Shown: positions 26,554 to 39,700 of the stretch, in pieces | Layout of the letters: each line of letters opens with the position of its first letter | How positions within the stretch are numbered: position 1 is the first letter of the stretch | NCBI GenBank assembly: GCA_016196755.1 | Contig: JACPXC010000046.1 | Span: 1 to 64,000, forward strand | Length of the DNA: 64,000 nucleotides | Direction: 5' to 3' | Source of the DNA: Elusimicrobiota bacterium | GTDB taxonomy: Bacteria > Elusimicrobiota > Elusimicrobia > UBA1565 | The notes under the pieces: model-generated | Told to the model about the DNA's origin: nothing | Seen by the model: only the letters and a program-made list of their open reading frames with translations | The model's database searches: none | Position numbers and translations under genes: made by a program

Positions 26554-26763
26554 CTAGAACGAGGCTAGGGAGTCCATGGCGACCCGGCTGCCGAGCAGGG
26601 CGCGGTCGGCTTCGGCCGTCAGGGCGCCGAGGTCGGGAAGCGACGGATCGAACGAGGGAACGAGAAAGCTCCCCATCTCGCCGGCGACGCCGGAGAAGAT
26701 CCCCAGGATCAGGAGAAAGCAGAAGACGCCAGCCTTGACCAACGGCCAAAGGATACGAGGCAT
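26554..26763 (-). CDS. small single-pass membrane or exported protein
   Basis: A 69-residue protein: a short basic start (MPRILWPLVKAG), a hydrophobic segment (VFCFLLILGIFSGVAG) and then an acidic/polar C-terminal part ending MDSLASF. I recognise no family. It sits between the end of cassette A and the FecR gene of cassette B, in the same direction, with a TATAAT just before its ATG, so it may be the first gene of the cassette B transcript. Confidence 0.6.
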   Translation of the reverse strand: MPRILWPLVKAGVFCFLLILGIFSGVAGEMGSFLVPSFDPSLPDLGALTAEADRALLGSRVAMDSLASF

Positions 26764-26768
26764 ACGTC

Positions 26769-26774
26769 ATTATA
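26769..26774 (-). promoter_or_regulatory. -10 box in front of the small membrane protein and cassette B
   Basis: A perfect TATAAT on the minus strand ends 5 bases before the ATG at 26763, which would make the mRNA leaderless. I see no convincing -35 box, because the terminator hairpin of cassette A occupies that region. Confidence 0.45.
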
Positions 26775-26780
26775 GGAAAT

Positions 26781-26799
26781 CCGCCCCCGGAGGAGGCGG
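26781..26799 (-). terminator. terminator hairpin after cassette A PorV/PorQ gene
   Basis: On the minus strand, directly after the TAG of the PorV/PorQ gene, an 8-bp GC-rich stem with one G-T pair closes a 3-base loop, followed by ATTT. The U-tract is short, so termination may be partial. Confidence 0.55.
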
Positions 26800-27774
26800 C
26801 TACTTGTTGGCGAAACGCAGGACGAGCGAGAAGCGGAAGGTGTTGCCGAGGTCGCCGTAGGGCACCCAGGCGAAGTCGAAGCCCGCGCGGTAGAAGTTGA
26901 TCCCGGCGCCGAAGCTCATCAGGTTCATTCCCTCGTTGTCGATGCGGTGGGTGTTGATGCCGCCGCGCAAGGCGCCCGAGACGTTCTGCGTGAACGGATG
27001 GAGGTACTCGACGCCGGCCCCGATGAAGGCGTTGGTGTCGCGGTATTTCGTCACGTCGACGGCGAGCTTCGTGCGCTTGGACAGCCGCGTGCCCGCCCCG
27101 ACGACCAGCCCTCGCGGCAAGGGGTCGGTGACCCCGGCAAAGGAGATGTCGGTGCCCAGGTTCTTGATCACGCCCGAGAGCCACAGCGGCCGGCCGCGGA
27201 AGACGTCGTCGATGGTGTAGAGGGCCGCCAAGTCGGCGGCGTAGGCCGAGGCCGAGTAGCTGTCGATGGTCTCATGGATGAGCTTGCCGGAGACGCCTAG
27301 GCTCAGATTCGGCATCGCCCGGTAGGCGTAAGAGAGAGTGTAGGCGTAGTCGCCGGCCTCGAAGGTGCCGATCGGCGCGCGGGTGTCGGCGGTGCGCCGT
27401 TCGATGTCGGCGATCGAGAGGTTGTAGATCGAGCCGGCCAGGACGTGGCGCGAGTGGCCGGTCTCGCGCCCGAACGGGTAGGCGAAGGCGGCGAAGTCGT
27501 AGCTGATCCCCTGGAAGTGCTCGGCGTGGGCGGCCGCGATCTGGCTCTCGGTCAGACGGGTCAGGGCCGCCGGGTTGTAGTAGACGCCGTAGACGTCGTC
27601 GGCGATCGCGGAGTAGGCCTCGCCCATCGCACCCGCGCGCGAACCGGCGCCGAGCTTCAGGAACTGGGCCCCGCTCGTGCCGGCGCCGGGGTTGATGGCG
27701 GCGCGCGCCGCCGTCGGGCAGAGCAGGACCGCGAAGGCGGCCATCAAGCTCAGGGAGCGGTGCATGCGCGTCAC
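26800..27774 (-). CDS. PorV/PorQ-family outer-membrane protein, cassette A
   Basis: A 324-residue predicted barrel. The signal peptide begins at the GTG (27774) or the ATG six bases... nine bases further in (MHRSLSLMAAFAVLLCPTA). The family hallmark follows: QFLKLGAGSRAGAMGEAYSA then IADDVYGVYYNPAALT, and the protein ends in a barrel-like FSLVLRF strand. It is paralogous to the cassette B protein (shared DIERR, GTF, AYTLSY/SYALSY and GDLG motifs). In type IX secretion, PorV carries sorting-domain cargo. The GTG overlaps the stop of the 8,962-residue gene in GTGA (27771-27774), the same junction as in cassette B. Confidence 0.88.
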   Translation of the reverse strand: MTRMHRSLSLMAAFAVLLCPTAARAAINPGAGTSGAQFLKLGAGSRAGAMGEAYSAIADDVYGVYYNPAALTRLTESQIAAAHAEHFQGISYDFAAFAYPFGRETGHSRHVLAGSIYNLSIADIERRTADTRAPIGTFEAGDYAYTLSYAYRAMPNLSLGVSGKLIHETIDSYSASAYAADLAALYTIDDVFRGRPLWLSGVIKNLGTDISFAGVTDPLPRGLVVGAGTRLSKRTKLAVDVTKYRDTNAFIGAGVEYLHPFTQNVSGALRGGINTHRIDNEGMNLMSFGAGINFYRAGFDFAWVPYGDLGNTFRFSLVLRFANK

Positions 27775-30700
27775 AGGCCGCTCCCCTTGATGACGGCCAT
27801 CTTGTGGTAGACGCTCTGGCCGTTCACGTGGTACTCGAGGATGTACACGCCCGAGGCGACCGGGCGCCCCGAGGAGTTCGTGCAGTCCCAGAAGTCGTAA
27901 AGGTTCGTGCCGCCGGGGCCGGTCTTGTGGAACTCGTCGACGAGCTCGCCGGCCACGTTGTAGATGCGGAAGCGGTGGTCGAGCTGCTGCGTGCCGCCGG
28001 GGGCCGCGTAGTGGATGACGGTGCCCATGCCGGTCAGCGCGCCGCCGGCGCAGGAGCCCTCGGCGACGTTGCAGGTCACCGTGCGCGAGCGGCAGTCGAA
28101 CGGGTTCGGGAAGTTGAAGGCGATCGGCTTCTGCTCCGCGAACGTGCCGCCGACGAGGCCCGGCGGGCCGTTGAGGATGACGAAGGTCGAGAAGTGATCG
28201 ACCGCCACCGTGATCGTGTTGTTGATCGTGTCGACGCGCTTGTTGGTGGTCTCCTCGACCGGCGCGGCGCCGTTGGAGATGCTCCAGACCCTCAGGTTGG
28301 CGATGGAGTTGTTCGAGGTCAGCGCCACGTCGTAGGGCAGAGTGATGTCGACCGGCTTGTTGAGCTGGGCGCGGATGCCGAGCGGCAGGAACACCTCGTA
28401 GAAGGAGCTGAAGGGGTTCGCGTTGAAGGCGTTGTTGGTGGCCTGGGTGCCGAAGCTCGAGGGCTGCAGCGCCTGGATGCGCTGCGGCACGTAGCCCAGC
28501 TTGAGCATGGCCAGGTTGGCGGCCTGAACCGGGTCGAGCGAGCCGGTGACGCGGACCGCGACCTTATTGTCGTCGGAGGTCTGGCCCGAGCAGTTGTAGT
28601 CGGTGTCGCCGCCCGAGCAGGACTCGAAGGAGCCGGGCTGGAAGTTCAAGCCGAACTGCTCGCCCTGCTCGACGCCGGACTGGTCGCCGTAGCCCTGCAG
28701 GTTGACCTCGCCGCCCTGCGCGCTGTTGACCGGGCGCTCGGTCTCGGAGGTCACCAGACGGTCGGGGATCGACTCGGCGGACGGCCGGAAGGACGCCGTC
28801 CCGGCGCCGGCGGCAGACCGGGTCGTGTTGAAGTCGAATATCTTGACCAGGCGGAAGCTCTCGCCCGTAGCCGGGTCGACCGTGGCCATGAAGGCGTCCA
28901 GGCGAAGCGAGAAGCGCGCCTCATCGGCCGCCGTCCGGTAGACGACCGTGATGTTGCGGCGGTTGTTGGCGATGAGCTTGTTGGACCCGCCGAGCAGCTC
29001 GCCCGCACCGTTGGGCGCCGAGAAGTTGACGCCCAGCGAGTTCGCCGTCGACTTCGTGATGAGCAGGTCGACGTCGTCGTCGGCGGACGTCTGCTTGCGC
29101 AAGGGCTCCGAACAGCTGATCTTGACCTGGAACTGGCCGTTGCCGAGCTGCTTCTCGCGCGCCTCGGCGAAGCAGTCCGGGGTCGAGCGGCTGTAGGTCA
29201 GGTTGATCGTCTTGGTCGTCGTGCTCTCCGCGGCCGTAAACGAGACGTTGCGGCCTTCCGCGGGGAAGACGACGTCGAGGTCGTCCTTCTCGGGCGGCAG
29301 GATGACGAGGTTGTAGTTGACCCCGGGCTCGAAGCCGGTGATCGTGTAGCCGTTGACGGTCCGCGCGGTCCGGTCGACGTCGACGGTGCCGATGACGAAG
29401 CGCGTGAACTGGGCGTCGGCGGCCGCGATCCCGCCGACCTCGTTGGTGCTGGGCGCTGAGCCGTCGGGCAGGAGGATGCGGCCCTGCACTACCGCGCCGC
29501 GCTTGAGGGTGAGGCCGGCCTCGCACTTGCCGACGACGGTCGTCGTCGAGATGCAGAAGCTGCCGTTGGTCACCGTGACGGTGCCGGCGGCCACGCCGTA
29601 GCCCAGGCTGACCGCGCGCAGGGTGTAGACGCCGGGTGCCACGCCCGGGAAGCTGAACACGCCGTCGGCCTCGGTGTCGACGCGCGTATCGCCCAGCGGG
29701 TTCTCGCGCGGCAGGGTGTTCGTCGGCTGGAGGAAGATCGCCGCGCCCGGGAAGCCCTGCTGGTCGCCGAACGGGTAAGACAGAGCGCCGCCGTCGGCGG
29801 TGAGGGCTTGGCCGGTGACGGCCCCCAGGAGCTCGGTCAGCTCGATGCGCAGGGGCTGGGTCGAGACCAGGAACCGGGTCAGCGGCACGGTCTTGAACCG
29901 GCGGCCGTCGTTGGCCAAGTTGCCGTCGGCCGGGGCGAATACCAGGTCGTAGGTCGGCGAGACGAAGGTGGAGACCCAGAGCGTGAACTCGCCCTGCGCG
30001 TTGGAGTAGGTCTCGACATGGAGGTCGAGGTCGCCGAAGGACGGCTCGCCGGTGACCTTGATGTTGGCGAGCACGGTGCTCGTGGAGGCCGCGTCGACCA
30101 AGGTGCCCTTGATCGAGGAACCCTGGGTCAGCGACAAGGCCCCCAGGTCCTTGAGCTCGGCGGACTGGAGGCTCAGGCCGGAGACCTGGATCGGGGCGTA
30201 GTTCTGCGAGCCCTGGGCCAGGAAGGCCAGGTCCCATTTGTCCTGGGCGACGTTGAGGTCGTAGGGCGTATCGGGGAAGAGCGGTCCCACGAGGAACGTG
30301 CCGTCGGCGCGGATCGGCCGCGCCGCCACGCTGGAGGCGGCCTGGGCGAAGCCGCCCTCCACCCACGGGTTGGCCACCGCGGTGATGCGCAGGTTCGGCG
30401 GCAGGATCGTCGCGTTGCGCTCGGTGATCGATTCGCCGGTGGCGGCGTCGATGAAGCGGCCGGTGAGGTAGGCGGCCCGGCGCAGCGCCACGTCGGCGCC
30501 GAGCTGGCTGGCCTGGAGGCCGGTCGGCGACTGGCCGGGGTCGGGGAAGCGGAACGGGCGGCCGACGTAAAGAGGCTGGGAGGCCTGGTCCTCGACCGTG
30601 AGGGTGTAGAACTCGCCCGCCGGGATCCCGTCGAGGCGATAGGCCACCGAGCCGGCGGCCACGCCGGCCGCGGCGTTGCCGAGGGCGATGCCGGTGGAGC

Positions 30701-33700
30701 GCACCACCTCGAGACGGCGGTTGCGCAGGGTCAGGCGCAGGGTGCGGGCGTCCGAGATGCCGCCGGCTAGGGTGATGACGCCGCTGACGCTGAAGCCGTC
30801 GGTCAGCGTGAACGTCGAGGCCCGCACGTCGCCGGAGCCGACGCTGACGGTCTGGGCCTGGCGCGGCACGATGACCTGGCAGGCGTCGCAGGTGCGCAGG
30901 TCCTCGGTGCGGACCAGGTAGACGCCGGGCGGCACGTTGCGGATCGTGTAAGTCCCGGCGTTGGTGAGGTAGCCGACGCGGTCGGTGGCCGGGTTAAACG
31001 AGGTCGACGCCGCCACGCCGAAGCTCTGGCGGATGGCCAGCACACGGGCCAGCGAGTCGACCGAGGACACACTGCCCAGGTCCACGGCGGCGGTGTCGAT
31101 GACCACGGAGGCCCCGTCGCGGTCCTTGATGCCCACGCGGCCGGAGTTGATGACGATGGCGGGGCTCGAGCTGAACTCCACCACGCTGATCTGCGGTAGG
31201 ACGGCGCCCGTGATCCTGAAGGTCGGGTCGCGCAGGTCGGCCAGCAGAGTCGTCGTGGAGCCGTTGACGATCGACACCCGGGTCTTCACGCTGCGGCCCG
31301 TGGTCTTATAGAGCAGGGAGAGGTCGAGGGTCTCCGAGTTGAGCCCCGTGACGGTGAAGGAGGCCACGTTGATGCCGACCGGGCAGTTGCCGACCACGTC
31401 GGTGCTGGCTCCGTTGCCGCAGACGAAGTTCGGCAGCCCGGCCGCGTTCTCCTGGAAGCGCTTGCCGACCTGCTCGGGCCGCGCCGAGGCGATGGTCTCG
31501 CCGAAGAGGTCGACGCTGCCGAAGTCGCGCGAGCCGGTGGGCAGGTAGATCGTCCCGCGGATGACGCCCGAGGCGGCGGCGAAGTCGAAGGCGGTGGCGC
31601 CGCGGCCGCTGAGGGGCGAGAGGATCACGCGCTTGGGGAAGCCGCCGGACACGTCGAAGTCGGCGTTTCCGTTGGTCTCGAGATGGGCGAAGACCTGGTA
31701 CTCGATGCCCGTGGTCAGGCCGGTCATGTTGACGATCACGGTGGCGCTGGAAACCCCGACCGTGGAGACGGCCACGGTCTGATAGAAGCCGTTCGGCGAG
31801 CTCGGCGCCCAGGCCGAGAGGCTCAGGCGGATGCCGGGGCCGCCGGGGAAGAGCTCCGGGAAGCCGCCCTGGACGGAGTTGATGCCGACCACACCGACCG
31901 TAGCGACGAGCACGGTGGAGTTGGGGTCCTGGTAGGCCGGGAAGTCGGCCCGGGTCTGCTGGCCCGAGACGATCGTCGCCGAGCCGATCGTCACCGCGCG
32001 CAGGCCGGCCGTGTTGGCCTGCAGGCGATAGGAGCCGGGCCGCATGCCGGTGATCGTGTAGGTAGCCACGTTAAGGCCGGCCGGGACGTCCAGGCCGCTG
32101 AAGCCGCCGTCGAGGCGGGTCGTGGTCGTGATCGGCACCGCGTTGACCGAGACGAACACGCCCCCGGTGTTGAAGCCGGCGGGCAAGGTGATCGTCCCGG
32201 TAAATGAGCTCAGGGCTACGAAGCTCGGCAGGTTGAGGGTGGTCTGCCGGCCGTCGGCCGCGAAGACCGACGCCTCGACGGCGTCGAAGCCGCTCAGCAG
32301 GGCGCGGACGGTATAGGTGTCCGGAGCGACCTCGAAGCGAAGCTGGGTCTTGGTCACGAAGGCCTGCAGCGAGGGGTCCCACTGGCCGCCGTCGTCGAAG
32401 GTCGTGGCGCCGGCCAGCAGACGCATCGGGCCGTTGCGCTGGAAGGTCCCGGTGGCGTTGGAGACCTGGAGGAAGCCCCACTGCGTGAAGGGCTGGGTCG
32501 AGGAGAGCGGGATGCTCGGCACGACCACCAAGGACGGCGCGCGCCGCATCAGGATCGAGAGCAGGCCGGCCGAGGTCGAGGACAGCGAGATGCTCGTGTC
32601 GAGCCGGGTCATCGCCGTGATCGCCGAGGCGCTGGAGACGGTGACCGAGGCGCGGCCGACCAGATAGCCGTCCTTCGAGAAGCCGAGGCGGTAGCCGCCG
32701 GCCGCCAGGCCGCTCAAGGTGAGGTTGCCGCTCCGGTCGGTCGAGAAGGAGCCGCCGCCGAACTGGCCGAACACCTCGACGGCGACGGAGTCGAGCGGAA
32801 GGCTCGGGGTCACGCCCGCGTCGAGCACCCGCATGGCCAGCTGGGCCGCCTGCAGGGTGATGCGCAGGGAGTCGTTGCGCACGCCGCCCACGTCCACGCG
32901 GACGTAATAGGTGCCTTGGCCGACGCGCTGGCCGCGGAAGTCGCGGCCGTCCCAGGCGAGCTGGCCGCGGGCCGGCTGGCCGAAGCCGGAGAAGAAGGCC
33001 ACCGGCGAGGGCACCGAGTCGGTCTTATACGGGGACGAGGCGATCGATACGCTCCAGGAGCGGTTCGGGTCGCCGAGGATGAAGTTGATGAAGGCCTGCT
33101 TGGGCGAGTTCGGGTCGCCGTCGGCCCGGATCGTCGCCGAGGTCTGGGCAAGGCTGGTGAACGGCGTCGTCGACACCGTGACGCTCGAGATGGTGTTGTC
33201 GGCCAAGACGTTGACGTTGGCGTAGCCGGTGGTCCCGGTCCCGGTCAGGTTGGCCGCGATCTCGAGGGCGAGGTTCCCCACCGCCGCCGAGCGCAGGCGG
33301 AAGGTGGTCGAGCTCGTCCCGGCCGCGAAGCTGACGACCGCCGTCGAGTCGAACACGCCGGCGATGTTCGAGGACACGAACATGTCGGCCACCGGCTCGT
33401 AGAGGCCGTTGGCGAAGTTGTAGCGGCGGGCGCGCAGGATGACGTTGGCGGCGGCCGCGACGCTGGACTGGTTGTCGCAGCCGTCGAAGCTGCCGAGGAC
33501 CAGGCGCTGGGAGGTGGCGTTCTGGAGCAGGCCGAAGCTCAGCTGCAGCGGGCGCACGCTGACGGCGCTCCCAAGGACGACGTTGATGCTGGGCTGGCCG
33601 CCGAAGAGCGGGGCCGGGGCCAGGGTCTGGCTCGACGCCGAGCCGAAGAAGAGCGTCGACGGCCCGATGGCGCAGGGCACCGCCACGTTCGTATAGGTGA

Positions 33701-36700
33701 AGAGGACCGTGGCGCCCGGGTTGAGCGGCGTGCCGACCACGCGAGCGACGATGCCGGGGGCGCCGCCGGGGGCCGGCTCGGTGGAGAGCACCGCGCCGCC
33801 GACCGTGTTGGAAGCCGAGATCGCGGTGAAGCCGGGCGCCCCCGCGAGGTTCCCCTGGGGCGGGGTCCAGCCGAACGGTACGCCGAAGGCCACGCGGCCT
33901 CCCGCTCCGATGCCGGCCGTCCCGACCACGAAGCTGCTGACGACGACCGCCGTGCCGCCCGCCGAGACCACTGCCGGAGTCAACGAGACCGTACCCTGCC
34001 CGGTGGCGGCCTCGGCGCCGGGCTGGAAGCCGGGGTCGGTGAGCGTGAGATCGATGCCGGAGATCGAGCCGTTGGAGGGCACGAACACCAGTTCGGCGCC
34101 CTGGCCGCGCGGCGCGTAGACTCCCTTCGGCTCGTCGGGGTTCGGCACGAAGTCGGAGTTAAGGTCCAGGAAGGCCCGCACCACGTACGGCTGGCCGCCC
34201 GGCACGCTCAGGTCGTAGGGACCGACGCCGGTCGGGATGGTGCGCACCGCCAGCGGGGCGCCCGAGAAGCTGTTGTCGGCCCAGAACTCGACGCGCAGGA
34301 CGCCGGTCAGGGCGCCGGCGTAGCCGATCGTGCCGGTGACCCGGCCCTCGTTGCCGGCGTAGGCCGCGGTCGACGGGTCGATGACCAGGGTCAGGCCCGA
34401 GACGTCCTGGCCGGCGCGCAGGAAGATCGCGGTGGGCGTCGGCGGGGCGGTCGTGAACACGCCGAAGTCCTCGCCCTGATCCGGGCTATGGTTGAGGTTG
34501 ACGTCGATGAAGGCGCCCAGATAGTAGCTGGTCTCCGAGGCCAGGCTCTGGAAGGCGAACGGGCCGGGGCCGGGCAGGTCGCGCCCGTCTATGAAGGAGC
34601 CCTGGGCGTCGAAGTTCGCCGAGTTGAAGAGGCCCATGACGACCTTGCCGCCCTGGGAGCCCGAGTAGCGGACCTCGCCGGAGATGGCTCCCAGCGCGCC
34701 GCCCGAGTTCTGCAGGAGGAGGCGGAAATCCCCGGCGACGCCGAAGGAGAAGAACGAGGCGGCCAGAGTGTAGTCGCCGGAGGCCGGCAGGGTGACCTTG
34801 AGCCGCGCGTCGCCGGCCTGGGGACCGCCCTCATCGGCCTCGCCCACGAGCTGGCCGTGGTCGTCGTAGAGGTAGAGGTAGTTGTCCTCAGTCGAGTCCA
34901 TGGCGGCGTCGAGCACCTGGCCGCGCGTGCCGCGGAAGGTCAGGAGCTTGTGCGAGGCGCCCAAGGTCGTGCTCTCGCTGGAGCGGCAGTCCGCTCCGGT
35001 GATGGTGAAGGCGTTCTGGGCGCCGGGGGTAAGGTCCAAGGCGCTGCGGTCGCAGATGTCGATCCGGATCGCGTTCACCGACCCGAAGACCGAGATGCCC
35101 TGCGCGTCGGTCAAGCCGAAGGGCTCGTTGACGTCGGGCGAGAAGTTCGCGTTGCGGTCGAGGAAGCCGCGCAGGTAATACTGGCCGCCGGCCAGGCCCG
35201 AGAACGTGTAGGTGGTCGGCGCCGCGCTGAAGGGGAAGGTGGAGAGCCGGACCAGGTCATCGGTGCGGCCGTCCTGGCCGCCGTCCTGGAACAAGGCCAG
35301 GAAGATGGTGCCGGTGGAGAAGGCGCCGCGGTACTCCGCCGTGCCCGAAAGGCTGGCCCCGCCTTCCGGTCCGCCCTGGCCGGCGTCGGTCAGGGTGCCG
35401 TCGACGCTGCCGGCCAGCGGCCGGTCGTTGGTCAGCGTGATGCCGGCCGGCGAGTGGAAGGAGGTGGTCGAGGCCTCGAACTGCGGCTCGAAGGTCGTGT
35501 TGAAGTTCGAGTCCTTGAAGGCGCGCAGGAAGTAGGTGCCGGCGGGCAGATTCTCGAAATTGTAGGGCTGGCTGCCGAAACTGCCGCCCGAGGTGGTCCT
35601 AAACGGGTTCCCCAAGTAGGTGTTGGTCGTAAACGCCTGGACGACGATCGGACCGGGCTGGCCTCCGTTATACGCCAGCGTGCCCTCGATACGGCCGACC
35701 GCGCCGCCGCCGCCGCCCGCGCCGGCGTCGAAGAGGACCAGTTCGATGCCGGACACCTGCGCCCCGGTCGAGACCTGGACCAGGGTCTCGCGGCGGAAGA
35801 ACGGCTCGCCGAAGTCGGAGCGCTGGTTCCCGTTCGAGTCCACGAAGGCGTACATCCTAAACGAACCCGGAGACAAGAACGGAAGGGAGTAAGAGTAGGT
35901 CGACGAGGCGGTGCGGGCGATCGAGATCTGCCGATGGCCGCCGTTGTCGTTGTTGTTGCTGCCGCTCTCGCGCGAGGCCTGCACCACGAGCGGGCCGGCG
36001 ACCGACCCCGTGTAGGTCAGCAGGCCCGAGATCGAGCCGCTCGAGGGGTCGCTGATCGTGAAGGCGACGCCGACCGAGCTCGAGTTCGGGATGAAGAGCT
36101 CGCCCTGGAAATCGCCCGAGGGCTCGACGAAGGCGCCGTCGTCGCTGATGGTGCCGTCGCCGTTGACGTCGATGAAGGCGCCCACGTAGTACGTCGTGCC
36201 GCCCGCGATGCCGGTCTTGCGGAAGAAGCCGGTGGTGGCGCTGGTCAAGAAGTACGGGATGAAGTTGAAGTTCTGGTCGGAGGCGAAGCCGACGAACATC
36301 GTCCCCGTGAAGGCGCCGTTGTAGGTGATGGTGCCGAAGATGATCGAGGAGCCGGCCGAGCCGGTTCCGGGGTCGCGCACCAGGATGTTGACCGTGCTCG
36401 TCGAGTTGGCCTGGACCGAGACCGGCGACGAGGAGCCCTTGGCCTCGAGCGCTCCGGAGCGGTTGTTGGCGTCGCCGTCGACGAACGCCTGGACGATGTA
36501 GTTGGTGGCCGGGGCTACGAAATCGAGCGCGTAGGCCCCGGCGGCCGGAATGGTCGTAAACGCCACGACGTTGAGGTCCGAGCAGTCGTTGCAAGCGCGC
36601 TGCCCCACCTCGACGCGGATCGTGCCCACGAGGCTGCCCTGGCGCAGGATCTGGCCCTCGACGCGGCCGGCGGCCGGGTCGGCCAGCGTAAGCGCGGCGT

Positions 36701-39700
36701 TGGCCGTGTTGGGCACGCCGCCGGTGACGACGATGGCCGTCGGCGAGGAGCTGCTGACCCCGAAGACGCCCGAGGGCTCGCCGGGGTCCTGCGTGAAGTT
36801 CCCGTTGACGTCGCGGAAGGCGCGCAGGTAGAACGTGCCGTCGCGCAGGTTGTCGATGACGAAGGGCCCGGTGCCGCCCTGCGAGGTCACGAAGAACGGG
36901 AAGGCGTTGGCGTCCTGGCTCTCGAAGAGCTGCAGGCGGACCGGGCCGGGCTTCGAGCCGCCGTAGGAGACCGTGCCGGAGATCGAGCCCGAGAACCCGC
37001 CGAAGACGTTCATGAGCAGGGCGTAGCTGCCGGTCTGGCCCGGGTTGAACGAGGTCGGCTCGACGATGTAGAGCCCCGGCTGGCCGGCCGTGAAGGTGAC
37101 GTGCGGGTTGTGCGGGTCGTTGTCGCGCCGCACGACTTGGCCGTCGGGGCCGAGGATGATGAGCTCGGGGGCGAAGCCGCCGCCGGTGACGATCATGCTG
37201 ATGTCGACCGTGGAGCCCACGCCGACCGAGCCGGCGGCGCCGCCGCCGGCGCGGAAGGTGAAGAGGTCGGTGAAGTGCCCGAAGCCCTTGTCGAGCGCGC
37301 GGCAGTCCGTGGTCGACAGGGTCCCGGGCTGGTCCGAGCCCAGCGGCAGGGTGGCCCGGTCGCAGATGGTCACCGTCCGGCCGGTCACCGTGTTGCCGCC
37401 GATGATGTTGATCCCGAACGGCGAGGCCAGGCCGCCGTGGGTGCCCGAGGGCTCGACGGCGGCGTCCTGCCGGTTGTCGGAGTTCGTGTCGCGGAAGCCC
37501 TGCAGATAGTAGACGCCGTCTTCGAGGCCCGCAAACGAGAAGCTCTCCAGAGTGCTCTCGGAGAGGAACGGATCAGCGCGGCGCGGGCTGGTGGAGAGAC
37601 GCACGCGGAAGGCGCCCGAGGTCGTGGCCGTGAAGCTGCTGATCGAGCCCGAGATCGTCCCGCCCACCGCCGGGCGCACGCCCAGCGCGCCCGAGGCCGA
37701 CTCGTTGCGGCCGTAGTCGGAGGACAGGACGCGGTAGACGTTGTCCACCCCGCCGATGGGAGAGAGGTCCGCGAAGGTGACCGCGCCGGTCAGGCTGGGC
37801 ACGCCGGAGAGGGTGAGGGAGGACAGCGTGGCGAAATTGGCCGCGCCCGCGGTCGTGCGCTGGACCTTGAAGCCGGCCAGGTCCGCCAGGACCGAGCCGT
37901 CCTGGCTGGAGGTCGGGGCGTTCCAGCGCAGGTCGACGCGGCCAAACGACACGCCGGCGGTCAACCCGGCGGGCGCCGCCGGCGGGACGGTGTCGACGGC
38001 CACCGAGAAGTCCTTGCCGGTGACGGCTCCGGCCGGGACGAAGATCGGGGAGCCGAACGTGCCCTGGTCCTCGCCGGCCGTGAAGGCGTTCTCGCCCGTG
38101 ACGTCGACGAAGGCGCGCAGGAAGTAGGAGGTGTTCCCCGCCAGCGAGAGGTAGTAGGGCTGGCTGGTCGCGCCGGGCAGGGTCACCGAGGAGACCAGAC
38201 CCGAGAACGGGCCCGAGCTCGTGAAGGCCTGGAGGACGACGTTCCCGGACTGCTGGCCGGAATAGAACAGGAAGCCGCCGATCGACGGGGAGACGGTGGG
38301 CAGAGTGACCACCGAGGCCGTGGAGGACAAGACCGGCTCGACGTTGGGGCGGACCCGGTAGTAGTAGGTGGTGTTCGGGGCCAGGCTCAGGTCCGTGAAC
38401 GACAGGGCCGGACCGGTGAACGGTTCCGAGAACGGGCCGGTCTCCGCGGTGGAGCGCTGCAGGATCCAGAACGTGAGCGAGTTGTTCCCGTTGAGCGACC
38501 AGGAGACCGTAGCGCTGGATTGGCCGATCAGCGAGAAGGTCGGCGTGCCCGGCACGTTGAACGGCCCGCGGGCCAGCCCGTTGAGGAAGGTGGCGGTGGA
38601 CACCCCGACCGAGTTAGCCGGCTGGATGGCCCGGATCGTCGAGGTGGAGCCCGGAGAGGCGCCCTCGGTGTAGGTGGACGCCGAGGCACCCAGGGTCGCC
38701 ACGGTGACGTTCCCCGCGAAATTGAGCAGGCGATACTCCGTGGCTCCCGGTGCTAGGTCCCACGTGAAGGTGACCTGAGAGACGGCGGCGCTGGAGACCC
38801 GGAAGTTCTGCACCCGGCTCGGAGCCGCCGGAGCGCTCAGGCGGATGTCGCGGTTGGCAAAGCCCCCGGCCGGCACCGTGATCGGCCCGAAATCGGCGGC
38901 GAAGAGCTCGCCGGCGTCGTAGGCCTCGTTGAAGTTGCCGTCGACGAACGCGAAGACCACGTAGTCGGTCGCCGGCTTGAGCAGATCGAGGAAGTAGTCC
39001 CGGCTCGTCCCCGTGGCCGCCGACTGGACGAACTGGAAGTCGCGCGCCTCGGCCAGGAAGCCGGGCGACCCGGGCCGGCCGTGAGAGGCGAACAGGATGA
39101 TCTGAGCGTTGGAGACCGGGGTGTCGAAGAACAGCCGGCCCGAGACGGCGCCGCGGTCGACGAGGACCAGCGGGGCGGCGTGGGCGGTCGAGGAAACGAA
39201 GATCGGGACGACGAAGCTCGATAGCTGGGAGAGCACGAGCTGCGACGACGGCACCGAGGCCAAGGCGCCGAAGGCCTCCGGGCCGTCGGGCTCGTGGTTG
39301 GAGTTGCCGTCGCGGAAGCCCACCATGTAGTAGGTGTTCGGGATGGGCAGGTCCGTGATCGCGAACGGGCCGGCGTTGGGGCTCGAGAAGCCGCCGAAGA
39401 AGGCGACCTCGTGCTCGAAGTCCGGGGACGTCGTCACGCCGATCTGGAAATCGCCGAAGTTCATCACGCCGCTGTAGCTCACCGTGCTCGTGATCGTCCC
39501 CAGGCCGGCGAAGACCGGGAAGTCGATCGTGGCCGTCGAGCCGACCGGGGCCTGGAACCCGTTGACGAAGCCGCTGCGGTGCGCGGGGTTGTTCTGGACC
39601 TCGGCGCGCACCGAGAAGAAGCCGCCGAAGGGGATGTGCAGGCCGTAGCTGTAGATCGTGGTGCCGCCGGCCAAAGTCAGGGTCTGCGTGCTGACGATCG

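Noticed and set aside
32916-38756. Very long open frame on the plus strand opposite giant A
   Set aside because: Its composition is the Arg/Gly/Ala-rich translation expected from the antisense of GC-rich codons, and it lacks domains or a signal. The minus-strand frame has recognisable modules throughout.
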